From: Monarcha castaneiventris obscurior
Taxonomy: Eukaryota > Chordata > Aves > Passeriformes > Monarchidae
Direction: 5' to 3'
Assembly: GCA_026261815.1 (NCBI GenBank)
Contig: JAMPIT010000230.1
Coordinates: 36,788,501-36,852,500, forward strand
Length of the DNA stretch: 64,000 nucleotides
Shown here in pieces: positions 19,993 to 32,875 of the stretch (positions within the stretch are counted from its first letter, which is position 1; every line of letters begins with the position of its first letter). The notes beneath the pieces are model-generated. The model was not told where the DNA came from, made no database searches, and was given only the letters and a program-made list of their open reading frames with translations. The position numbers were made by a program, and so were the translations under genes.

Positions 19993-22900
19993 GTAAGCCT
20001 TAATTTCTTCTCTTTACACATTTCCATTGCATTAATTCCCTGCTCTGGCCAGCAGAAAGTCTCCAGAGACCCAGAAAAGTGGTTTCCTAAGTCAGTCCTT
20101 GAAAATGCAATCCTTGGGGATAAGGCAGGTTTGAGTAAAGATTTAGGTTTGTGGTTTATGGTTTGTTTGGGGGTTTTTTGTTTGTTTATTTGTTTGTTTT
20201 ATTTTGGGTTTTTTCCCCGATGGCATGTAATAACTGTAAAATAGTGTGGCTTTATTTGATCAGTGTCAGAAGATGTTTTGATTCTGGTTCTCAAAGGTAC
20301 CTGTGGTACAGACAGAATGAAAGCAAAATATTAGCCAGTATATTTTTATTAGGTACAGTGTCAGGGAATAAGCCAGTTATTAATGGTATTTTTTCTGGTC
20401 ATGGAATTAAATCCTATTTTAATCTAAGGGTGGAGAAGGAAAATTAATACTGTTTGTTTTGAAATACGGCACTGTTCTCTGCATAGCTGAGAACAGACTG
20501 GAAGTTTTCCCTTTCTGAAAAAATAGTTTGCTTACTACATATTATCAATATGAATTCAATTTGCAGAGTATCTGTAGTCCCAGAACAGAACAATCTCAAA
20601 AATAATAGCTTTCTGCTTTTGCCTTGCCAATCTCCACCCTGCCTCGTGCCAGTGCATCACAATGTGCGGTGCAAAGCCGCCTCCTCGCTGTACCGGCACG
20701 GAACGCTTCACCTATAAATCACGAAGGAACAGTCTGTACTGTCTCATCTCCTCTTTGACCTGGGTGCCACTCTGACCACAAGAGACTGTAATTTACTGTC
20801 CTTCACACAAGTGCAAAAGAGGTTGTGTGGTGCCTCCAGGCTGAACAAACCCAAACGTGTTCAGGTGGGTCCATATCATGGACTGACCTTCTGCATTACT
20901 TGCCAGTTCCTGAGGATGAGGGTGATTAAGGGAGAGGGTCAGACACCGAGTGAGCTGCTGCAGCATCAGGTTCCATGCCTTAAGTCAGAGAATGTCAGGG
21001 CTTCTCCCTCTTTGCTTTAATAACTAGCATGAGGGTGGAATGGGGTATGTGACCAGCATCCTGGAAAACCTCCCTTGCTTGCAAGGTATGGTACAGGCCT
21101 TTGGATTCCTGGGATAGGTTAGAGAAGGGGTTGACATCTCTTGACATGTGGTTCTTCACCCACAAAAAAGCGTGAATGCCACAAAGCTGGGGCAGGCTGT
21201 CATCTCCCTCTGCTTACGGACCATTTACCCCTTCCTCTTCTTCTCCTGCAAATTCCTGTTAAAGCTTTTTGTGCTGAGCTTAGACCAGCTAAACCTCTCC
21301 TAACTGGCTGCTTTTTCTTCTTCTTCTGGGTCCTATTCCCCCTCTGTGATTTATTTTGTTATTTACCCTTTTATCTTCCTTTGCATTGCACCCTGCACTT
21401 ACCTGTCATTTGTACTGGTGGTTTTTTTTTTTTTAAATCCTTTCCTTCCAAAACTGCAGCTTTCACACATTCTTAACAAATTATTATTTTCCTCTCCTTT
21501 TCAATCCAAGTCTTTTCTCCTCCAGAAACATTTAATTCAGAAAGTCTTCTGAGGAATGCCTCAAACACATCTTTGCCCCTCTGTGTTTGCTGTTTCTGAC
21601 ATGCTGAACTTTAGTGTCCATATTCTGCTGTCGTTTACACTGATGCAAACCTGGAAGACTCCATCATTTCTTATCCACAATTATGCAGCTGAAAGGTGGA
21701 TAGCTTAAAGCAGAAACCTTGGAATTTTGCAGTTAAATTAGAAGTGTTTATGTTGTTCTGCATCTACCATGGCTTTTGTTAGATCTGAGAGGTCGATTAC
21801 CTCTAAGGTGAATGATTTTCTTCTGCAATGTAACATTGCTTTTACATGACACGGGATAATTAAACATTTGTTTCCCTGTCTTGATGGTCTGGTCAAGGTT
21901 TAAACCTATAGGTATAAAACATAATTCTGTCATATTCAGTGCTATAGGTTAAACAAATTACCATTGAACAGTTAAAAGAGTTGGCCAAACTCAACCCTGA
22001 TGTTACACCTGTTTTATGACAAGACTGAATCGTGTCCCATATCAATAACAGTGCACCTTTACAGATGCATTTCTAATGAAATACTGTACTGAATTTGTTC
22101 CTTGTTTTGTTTGCTTAACAGTGTAAGAAAAGTAAGTGTGTTTCAAAATTAAATCACTTGGCTGGCTCACACATTGTCAGGCTGAATGCTAATTCTTCCG
22201 CCTAATTAAGTCCAAAATAAAAAAAAGGGTTATAAACTATAACTTGAACTCTGGTATAGACACTTTTTTGTAAAGCTTTCACCTTGACTTCTTCGTGCTC
22301 CTGCTCCTGCCTTTATCAACAACTGAGAACATTTCAGCCCTGGACCATCAATGTTTTGGTCAGCAGGGTTTGGCACAGACAGCTGTCCCGTGTGCTGAGC
22401 AGTGAGATCCTTGCCCAGAGCAGTCTGCAGTGAGTACTTCCACACACCCTATGTGCCACAGGTGATTTCTCAGTCCCAGAGAAATTGTGTTGTGCCTGCT
22501 TTTCCTTTTAAAAGCCCTTCCAGAACTACACTGCTGAGACAATCTAAAACCTTCCCCTAATTCGCTGCCTGAGTTAGTCAGGCTTGTTTTATATCCTTTT
22601 GTTCTTGGGCCAGTATAGCCTTGTAGGTCCATTAGATGCATAATTGCTGGTGTTTATTCTCTTGTACCTCTGCCCAGTCTTCCTTTTGCTGTTATGTCTG
22701 CCAAGTTCTTCTAGCATCTTCTCCTAATGGTCCTACCAGTTCTTTGCTGCACCTCCTTCAGCTCAAGCTTACCCCTGCTCTGGAGTCTTTTATTGCTACA
22801 AGAGAGACAAAGTGAAAAGTAATACTGCTGCCAATACCTATATTTGTGTGTAGCTTTATGCAAGCAAGCAGTGTCCAGTTCTATAGTCATTGTCCTTGTC

Positions 22901-25900
22901 TTCCTTGCAAAGTTAAGAATGACTTGTCAGCAGGCCTTAGCCACCTGAGCTCTATTTCTGCTGGTTATTTCTTGGTGTTAGCTCTACAGGTGCTTAGAGT
23001 GAGAACAAGTGTTGTGCAGAGGGCTCAGGATGTCTGTGGGTGGGCTGAGCACTCACTCTTGCTCAGCTCACCCAGAACATATGGTCAGCTAAGTGCTCAG
23101 GTATGGCTGGGATTCTCCCTCAAATGTGGGCTAGAGCTTAACCCATATGAGAGTTTGTAGGGAAAAACACCTGCTAGGTGACTCTGTGTTTGAGCACCCC
23201 AACTGCCAGAGGCAGGCACCCTCTGTGCACCTGTTCTCCAAGCTCCCTGCCATGATTTCAGTCCCTGTGTACCTGCCCTGGAGGGCTCCTCCACTGCTCC
23301 CCCCAGGTCCAGGCAAGGGTGATCTTGGGGCCCTCTGCCTGGGACAGGAGAAGGACAGTCCTTCCACTGCTGGTGCCGGGATTTAAGGATGGGCAATGAA
23401 CGGGCTGACAATGACAGGGTAGATTTTTAGAAGATTACATTTGGAGAGGCTCATCAAACACCAAGGTCATGGATGGGAACTGTGAAACTTTCAGATTCCT
23501 GAGTGCCAGAAGTCTTGTAGTCCATCTCTAATGGCTTCTAAAGTGCTAGGGTTGAAAAACAACCTGAGTAGAACATAGTGATGAGTTCATACAGATGCAT
23601 CATATCTCTGAGGACTGCAGTCACAGTAAGCTAGAAGGCAGCAAGCAAAAATATAATGGTGAGTACTAAGAAGAATGTGTCGGACTCTTTTTTCAGAAGT
23701 GCTGTAAAATCTATTTCACATAGCACAAGCATTAATTCAAGGCATTTGTTCACAAGGCACTACCTTACCTGATCTGCTTTCCTTGGCTGATATATGTACT
23801 GCAGCTACAGATTTATTTCTACAGATACATAGTTTTGTATTTTGGTAATAAATTCTTTTCAATAGAGTGACTCCCCAGCACCGAGAGCTTATGAACTGAT
23901 TGATTTAAATGCCTGTATGAGACTGTGCTTTCACTGTCTGGCAAAGCACACAACATAAATTTGACTCTGGAGCCAAATAAATTGGAGAATTGTACTAAAT
24001 TGTGCTAAAGAGGGAAGATGGATCGTGAAAGAAGCCACTTCAACAAATAATGCATACTCAGAGTGTCAAATGTAAAATAAATAAAATCCTTATGAAAACA
24101 GAAAACTTGTTACCAGCAGAAAAACCTAAGTGAGGTCTGAAAATTACTGCACATGTACCCCCATGGGGATACATATTCTGCTCCCTTGGAAGAAATATTA
24201 GATGTACTTAATCATATTGGTGATATTAATTAGAAAAATGGTGATACGGAGAGAGCAAGAACATTTATTTATTTTCTTGCAGTAAATGGCAAAGTTCCCT
24301 GAACTTCAGTGAGACAAGAACTGTACCAAAATACCACAACAATAGCTAATCCATAAAAGAATAAAAAGCCCAGGCAATGATTTGATTTAGTTTTGTGTCA
24401 CTCCAGGCTTATTTCAGAAAAGTAACTTTATTTTTCCTGCTTTAAGATGAAGTAGTGCATCGTTGGAGAAAAAACCAAACCAGAATGGATTGCATAGCTC
24501 ATTATTACAGGGGAAATAAAAATAAAAACCAAGGGCATATGATTTTCAACACATTTTATTCTTAAAAAAATTAGACGGAGGGTAATGCAAAATTGCTTTT
24601 CTCCACTTAATTTTTTAATAATTTTTTAATAATTGTCTCCCTCAGAGGTTGCATGTGCGAAGAGTTATATTGCTTTCTGGGGCTGTTGTTCAGACACATT
24701 TCACTGACACTAAATGTGACCTAACAACTCATCTTCTTTGAATTGAGTGGCTTAGTCAGATGTGAGATGAAAGACAGTACAAACTGGAAACAAGAAAAGA
24801 TGTGAGCTTGGCCAAATTCAGCTTTTTCTTCTCTTGAAATGTTGACTGAAAAGAAATTTAAGGTGTTGTACCTCATAAATCTGGTTTAAAAAGCCTGTCT
24901 TTCAGTCTGCTTTTTACTTTCTTGTTTTGCTCAGTGTTAATACAGCACCAGAAATATTTTGCAGCTTCTCTCTTTGATGCATTCTTATAACATGTGTTGA
25001 GTAATGCCTTGCATCTGCTATAAGGAAACAAACGACCATAATCTTTAGTGCCTAGGCTAAAAGGCACTAAGGATAACATAAAAAACAGTTTTTATGTCAT
25101 GACTGTGGGAAACAGAGAGTAGGACCTCAATTGTTCCAGAGAGAGTGTTTCCATCACAGGAGGGGAGCTTGTCCCTTTAGCTGATGGACGTGCTGGAACA
25201 TAATTGCATTTTATAGCCACAAATGCCTGCTTCTTCTCCATGGGTGAGCAGGGCTCCCTGGTAGCTGCTTGCAGCACTTGGCCCTCCGGGAACAGAAGTC
25301 TAGAAAGAACCCAACAGGAGTGGTGAGCTCCTTGGAAAAGAGTGAGAAAGTGAGAAAGTGCTCTCTCATTGTCAGTACTGCCGCAGAGCAGGATTTCAGT
25401 ACGTCGTGTTATGGCCCTCTTATCAGTTTGGTGTCTCTTACCAAGTGTGGCTTCAATGTGAGACACCTGAACTCTTCAAGAATGGATCTGTGCACTGGCG
25501 GGCTTGCCTGGCTAATGCTGAAGGAAATAGGCAAGGGAAGAAAGGGATGGTGTGGGAGGATGGAGATTGTAAAGGAAATAGAGAGGAGCAGGAGTGTGGA
25601 GCCATGGAGCTGGATAAATACAGGAGATGACAGTTTGCTGAGTTCAAGGCCTTACTCTGCTGCTTTGCCTGTCCCTTTGCTCTGGGGCATCTCACCTCTG
25701 ACATCAGCTAAGATTTGATCTGTAGTGAGGAGCCAGAGGACAATGAAACTGTAGATACATTTTGAGGATGGTATTTATATACATTTAGTGCTGAGACAGA
25801 TTGGCTGGGAAAGGAAAGAAGCTGCTGAGCTTGTTAGAGACCCACAGGGGAGAAAGTGCTCTATGCGCTAGTTTGAGAGTTGTTAGTTGTTTTGGCAACT

Positions 25901-28900
25901 GTTATTAGACATGGCCCATAATTACTTCTGTAGCCATGGAGGAGTGTAATTTGCTTTTAATTACTCTATTAGCAAATATATCAGTAGGGAAACCAACAGG
26001 AAAAGAAAATATTGCTGACTTTCTTTCAGTCCTGTTCTTTGTGGATGTAAGAAGGCAAAAATATTTGGAAAAAAAAAAAAAGAAATGCTCTAACGAGCCC
26101 CAAACAGGCAGGTTCTAAGAAATGAACGTGCTGAGGGGGAAAATAGCTATTCTAGATAGCAGAGAGCTGGCTTCTATCGTAGTCCTACAAAGTGGAAATA
26201 ATAGCCTCTTTCCACTGTAATTTTAAAATTGTAACTCGGTGCTGTTCTTCTGATGCTTTGTGATAGATGCCAGGACTGGAGACTGCTCTGCTCCAAGTGT
26301 GAGTCAGATAACAAAGCAATTTCTGAGCTGTAGCAGCATTGCACCTTTCCTTTTGTTTCCTCTGAAAGATACTGTAAGGCTGCATTATCAAGATTCACCC
26401 TCGCAGAACAATATTTTATTTTTAAATCATCCTTTAAAAGAATTTGTGAATACTGGAGGGGACGTCTTATCTCCCTTCGTGGTCACATCTCCGGGAGAAT
26501 TTTAACAGGAAAATGCTGAATGCATTTTCTTACCTTGAATCTCAAAGAATGGAAATTCAGTGGTTTTCCTGGCCTCTTAATCTTCTCACTGAGATACTGC
26601 TCTAAACACTAATGAACATTAAATCGCTGTTGCTCTGTTGGCGTGTAGCGCTTCAGTCAGCACTCCTTCCAGAGTCAATAACAGCAGGCAATCTACTGCA
26701 GTTCCTCTGGTGTTTATTTTTAAAGATAATACTTGAAATGCTTTAAAAATTGAAACATTTCATTTTGAAGGTGACAGAGCTGGAAAAGCGGAAAAAGTTT
26801 AAGATGCTTTTACAGCATGTGAAAGGGACAAACCATTTGGATTTCAATTTCATCTCCCTGCTGCCTAGTTGGCCACTGAGCTGTGGAGGGACCATGACTC
26901 TTGGCAGGCCAGGGGTGGCTTTCCCTGCTGGCTTGCCCCATTAGCGAAGCACAGGAGCCCGTCCAAGTGCAGCTTCCCACAGGAATCACCAAACAAAGAA
27001 ATGGGGCAGCTAAAATGAGAGCTGGTGGTAAATGATGATAAATTCTCCAGTACTTTGTTTTAAGGTGAAACCCTTCACACAGCCTGCCATACTCCACTAG
27101 AAAAAATGGCTTGGTTGGGTGTGCATTTCCAGCTGTAACATACAGGTAAACAAAGGCATAGTGTCAGCTAGAGAGGCTTTTGAAGTGTATTGGCTGTGGG
27201 GCTGACTCAGGGCTGTACGCAGGTCCTGCACGCTGGCATTTCCTAACTTCTGAATATTTGGTTTTACAGCCACAGCAGTGGTACCTTAACATCATTTTAT
27301 GTGAGGTATTTATAGACCACCTTGTCTATCAGTAGTAACTTCCTGACTAGCAGTTCCAGCTGAGGCCTTGTCTGTGTCCACAAGGGAATTGGTATTTTTT
27401 CTTTGTCTGACAGCCAAAATGGTTTTTCTGATTGCAAGATGGCGTCTGGGGGAAGATGTGTCATTCTGTAATGTTAAAACAAAAATGATGATGAGAAATT
27501 CTAGTGCTGCACTGAGTTTTAAATTAGAAACTACTCTGAGCAGTGTGGGAAGAGGAAACCAGGAGGCAGTGGCAGGGGGGCAATGCCACAGCAACGGTGG
27601 GAGATGTGGAGAGTTTGGTGGACAGGAAAACCAAGCAGGGCAGGTAGGTGCTAGTCTATCTCAAGAAGCTGTGCCTCTACTTTTTTTTTTTTTCACAGCA
27701 GATGTCTCTGTCTTTCTATGTTGCTTACGTGCTTAATCAAATAACACAGGTAAAAAGAAGCAGAGCCTGAGGAAAAATAAAGATACGGATGCCAAGGACC
27801 TGTGTGCATTAAGGAAGCTTGGGAAGCAATGGCCTTAATCTCAATGCTTTAATTCCCCTCCTCTAAGGGGAATGCTATCAGGTTTGCAGAGAAGTGCCAT
27901 AAAGATGCATGTATGCAAATTTTGTGGAGTGCTAGGAACAAATGACATAATTTTGTATTCAGTACAGGGTAGTTTAAATAAGGCCTGCAGGCCACTCACT
28001 GAATGTTGTAGATAAAAAAAAGTCTTCACTGAACAAGTCAGACACCCTACAGAAGAAATATTACATGAGCTTATAATTAAAAAACAAATTTATACATAAA
28101 ATGGCCTGAATTAAGACTTCTTGTGCATCAATAATCCTGGCATGTCCTAACTTTATAGTTCTTGATTTTGCATTAAAGTGTTTCTTTTAAAGTTACTTTT
28201 CTGTATACAAACTATAAGGAAGACACATGGAAGCACATGAAGAGGGGAAAGAAAGACAAATAGGGCAGGAAAAAGACAAATACTTTCACTCCCATGCATG
28301 AGGTATGAGCTTAGCACAGGTTTTCAGTTTTCCTTAAACCCCTGAGTAACATACGAAGCAGGAGAGAAAAGCCTTTGGGTAGGACAACCAGTTCTTTACT
28401 GCTCCTTGAAAACATTCCGAGATTTTTCCTCAATTTCTTTTCCATCACTTTGATATTTCATTCTCTTTTACTTCTCCCAGAGACCTTGGTTTCATTCTTT
28501 TAATAGACAGATGCTGCTGAGCTCCTTCTCTCTCACCTTGCAGAGATAAGGATGTTGCAATCTCTGTGCTCCTGCTAAGAGAGAGCTGGAAAGGCAGCAC
28601 CAGGGAATGAATCCATCAAAAAATACACCCAAAGACCCAAACTGGGAAAGTAAGCAGAAAAATGTGGGCAGAAACACCTTAATTAGAGTTTGTATTTCAG
28701 TTCTGCTTTGTGTCCAAGCTGCCAGACAGGAGGTTTTTTTTCTTGATCCCTGTTTCTTCCAGATATCTTTGTGAGGTATTAGACTTTGCAGAAGGGGCAA
28801 GTCAACATCCTACTGACTATGAACATACAGCTGGCCTGAACATGGAGAAGATTTTGCCCTCAGGGCTGAAATAGGTAATGGATCTCCCTCCTAGTGCCTC

Positions 28901-31900
28901 TGCATGGGAGATTGCAGGTTCTGTTTGTGCATGTCTAGGTGGCTCAGACTGTTTGTGGAAGTATCTCAAATGCTCTCAAGGAAAACCTGAATGAGGCTGT
29001 AAGAATGGCAATGAGCTTTTGAAAGGCTGTGCTTAGGGATTTTCAGCAATGCAGGAAAACTGGACAAGGGCAGTGAAACTAAATTTTACATCAAACACAG
29101 TTTATTTGAAGAGAAAGGAAGCAGTGTGGTGTGTATTCTTTTATTTCTCACACTGAAGTTTTGCTGAAAGTTATTAACAAATTATCTATCAAGCTTGAAG
29201 TTTGCCTTTTAAATCCATACTTTGGCACCTCTTTAAATATCCTCATATTAAGACAAACAAACAAACAAACAAAATGGTGCTCCCATTAAAGCCCAGTAGC
29301 TGTGAATTTTATGTTTCTCCTGACTGTGTCTATCCAGCCCTTATCACAGTGGGACCTGGATTCTTGATCAAAACTAAATGCTCTTGCTGTATATACAGAT
29401 GATAATGAAGTATTAAAGATAAGAACTGGAGATGAAACCCTTGTCTCATCTATTGCTGGCAGAACAGAAATCCTGTTGTGCCTCTGTAACAGAAAATTTC
29501 AAATATCTTTTGGGGCTTCATGTTTGCAGCTGGGTACACTGGTAGAAAACTAAATAATACACTGGCACAAAAGGGCTCAGAATCCTATTAATAAGAAATC
29601 AATCATCACAGATATTGATGTCAAAAGATATGTACCTAATTTACCCAAGGCAATGCTGTGAAGAGGGGGTATTGAAATTAACGCTAGGTCCTGGGAATGT
29701 AGGCCTAGGCATGACTATTACTAATAAATTGTTGTTTTGGTGAAGTTATTTCTTATAAATGGCAGCATCTTTCCTCTGTGGTCCCAAACTCAAGCGAAAA
29801 CCTGCCTGTCTTTTGGAAAGTTACACCATTTAGCAAGATGTTACAGAAAGTTAGAGGAAAAATGACAACTCATTGAATACTTAGAAACATACTTCAGTAT
29901 TCTAGCGACCGAAAACAGATTTGGTATTCAACAGCTGCAAGAGAAAATATCTGACATGTCTGCCTCTGCAGCCAGTTTCGAGGAAAGGGAGGGTTATTAA
30001 GCTTGAACAATGTCAGCTAAAAGCCTCCCACCTCTCTCTCAAGCCTGCTGGTAAATCTGACCCTGAAGGAAAGGTCATTTCTCATCTCCTCAGGTACGCA
30101 GCTGTATAAGGACTTCAGGGTATCTCACAATAAATTCTTTGCTTCTCTGTAGAACTTTTTCACTTGGAGATTTGAATCCAAATAATGCTGGTTTCCTGTT
30201 ACGTTTTCCTGGTAGTGCTTTATCAAATAGCAGGAATTTCATACTGTTCCTGAGGGCAATTTTTAAAATTGAATTGTTCCTTATGGGTCTTCACTGTAAA
30301 CAACACCCTGTTTTCCAATCTTATTGTCAATTGTGAATGAGGATGAACTTAATTCAGTTTTGTGAATGCCTTTTCAACTAGCATAGCTATATTACCTATG
30401 CAAATCAATGGCTTTTATCCTTTAAAAATTGAGATTAATCTTTGATTTTAAAACATCACTAGTAACTGATATACCCAGATGAACCTACATACTCTGTTGG
30501 ATGATTTAGTCGTTAATTTTATAAATCTGTTTTATTTGTCCCTTTTAATGGCACGGTAAACACCCCTCATGGTGAGGTACTCATTCCTATTGTGGTTTAG
30601 ACGGAATTATTTAAAATTAAGTTGCTCAGTAGAGTAGCATTCCAACATTGCTTTATATTCAGGTCTTTCACTCTTGCTTTGCATTGGACTAGCCATGACT
30701 GTTGTTGCATTCTCAATCATCACAGTGACTTTCCCTGCTTAAGAATATGAGAAGATCAAGGTTTGTCAGTATATATTTCTGAGTGGCTTGAATATCTCAT
30801 TCCCTGACCTAAGGCATTATTCAGGAAGCATAAATCCATTCTTTATCCTTAGTTGCAATACTAACATAAAAAAACCCCACAGTCTTTCCATCTGACTTAC
30901 ACGATTTAATTTGATCAAGAAAACCCTATGTTGTCCAGACCTATAATGACCATGTAATTACATGCAACAGAATCAATGACAGCTTCAAAAAATTGCTGGT
31001 TACTGTAGCTTCTTCTCTAATCACTTGGAAAAGTGATAACACATGTTCAAGTATTGTCCTCATTGCCAATTTATAGCATCATTAGGTTTTGCTAGGAAAA
31101 TCTTATGCTAATTTTTGTACTTACACTCTGTGAGTTTGGATATGGCTGCTTTTTTGAAATTCATCTCTACTTTTGTGCACTTTAATTTCTCTTGTTCAAC
31201 ATCAGATGCTTGGCTTTTGAGTAGGAAAGGATCAAAGCATCTAAAGTGCAGATGGTCAGTGTCTCTGTGAATTTGCTTCTTAAAACAGGGCATGAAAATT
31301 TTTTTTGTGTGATTTTGACACCAAAAATGAAATTGTAATTAAATTAAAACTACTGATGTCCTTGGCTTCAATTAACCTGCTACTTTTGGCAGAGCAAACT
31401 GTGGTTTACACATCTGCTGTCTAAATAAATGTGAACTTCAAACTCCAGGACCAGTGGTTTGGCCAGCCAGTTAATGATGGCAGAGGGAGGAGCAGAAGGG
31501 GTTGGAGCAGAGATGCCATCCCTGTGTGGCTCTCCTTGGTCTGGAAAACCCTGAAAATGCAGGCGGCACTTCCCAACACACAGGGCAGTAAAATGCAGGG
31601 TTTTATCTTGGTTTTCTTACATTAGCTTCTAATGCTGCTGTCATTATATATCTGGTGAATTGAGGCAATTGCATAGATAAAACCCATTAAGTGCCTGCTG
31701 TTTATTTTTAGAATAATTAAAAATTATTCCTTCGAAAAGGGCAAAATCTTGTTTACTTTTTTAAGGTTTTATTTTGCACTCTAAATGTGAAATGGAAGAT
31801 AAATAGAAAATGTGAATCATCTTGTGTACAAATAAATTGCACACAATTCCACTTTCCTTTTCTTCTGCACAGTATTCACATTCAATTTGCATTACACGCT

Positions 31901-32764
31901 GTATCAATTCACTAATAGTTTGTAATGATAGACCACCATTTTAACAATAAATGCACAGGAGCAGAATAAAAAAGGCTGCACTTTTAAACTAACTTCTATT
32001 TCTTGATTTTTGTATTTAGTTCTCATCCTTAATATCCCATAAAAGCTTGTTGTTGTCGGCTTTTGTCTTCCATGAAATGCCTTTTAAAATTCATAAGCTT
32101 ATTAAAAAAAATTCATAGGTAGTGATAGTTGCCTTTCATTCTGTCTTTTATAAACCATTTAAAGTGAATGGACTATTTGAATTGCAAACTCAGCTCTTGC
32201 CTGCATCCATGAAACAATCACAGTGGTAAACACAAAATGATCATAATTTTTCATCAAAGTGCTTTAACCTCAGCCCTGTTGGCTTGTCTCCCAGATAACA
32301 AGGTAGGGTAATTTCTATGATTAATTAGGTAAAGTTTATCAAACTAAATGAAGATTAAAGGCTTTGGAGAACTGTGTGGTGTTAAATGTTTTTTAAACAT
32401 AGCAAAATGGTCTGTTACGAACTTTTTGCATGCATTTGATAGTTTCTGAAATATTTGGCTCCTTGACAACACAGTCAGAAACATCTGGTCCAAAGCTACA
32501 AGCTCCCCCTGCTCACCCAAAGGTTCAAAATAATAGATATTGGTTACTGCCTGCAAAGAGATTTTGAATCAATCTTTGTCCTAAATATGTGCATGAGAAA
32601 AGGTGTTCATGAATATGACGAGAATACAGGAAAACCCTGCTGGTCATTGCTTAACATCTGTAGGAACTACAACAGAATTTTGCACATTTGAGGTGGTAAA
32701 CATCTTGCTCCATTTTTTAGTAAGGGTTAAGATCAATAAATAAAAGAATATAATTTTAAAAAAT
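19993..32764. other. Long AT-rich non-coding stretch
   Basis: No gene or repeat family recognised apart from simple repeats: a T/G-rich run with TTTG units (about 20,155-20,215) and the ACAA repeat at 29,253. A small CpG-containing patch at about 20,640-20,760 stands out from the AT-rich surroundings and includes CCTATAAAT. The character fits a large intron or gene desert. Confidence 0.45.
29253..29274 (+). repeat. (ACAA)n microsatellite
   Basis: Five uninterrupted ACAA units followed by AA. Confidence 0.9.
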
Positions 32765-32875
32765 TTTGTATGGACAGTGCTCTGGGCAACCTGATTTAGT
32801 TGAAAATGTTCCTGATCATTGTATGGAGGTATCCTTTGAAGGTTCCTTCCAAGCCAAACTATTCTATGATGTGTA
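32765..32875 (+). mobile_element. CR1 LINE 3' tail (decayed)
   Basis: It contains GCTCTGGGCAACCTGATTTA, then a GTTGAAAATGTTCCTG.TCATTG block, GGTTCCTTCCAA and CTATTCTATGAT, in the order of the avian CR1 3' untranslated end. Strongly 5'-truncated, as usual for CR1. The ends are approximate. Confidence 0.85.
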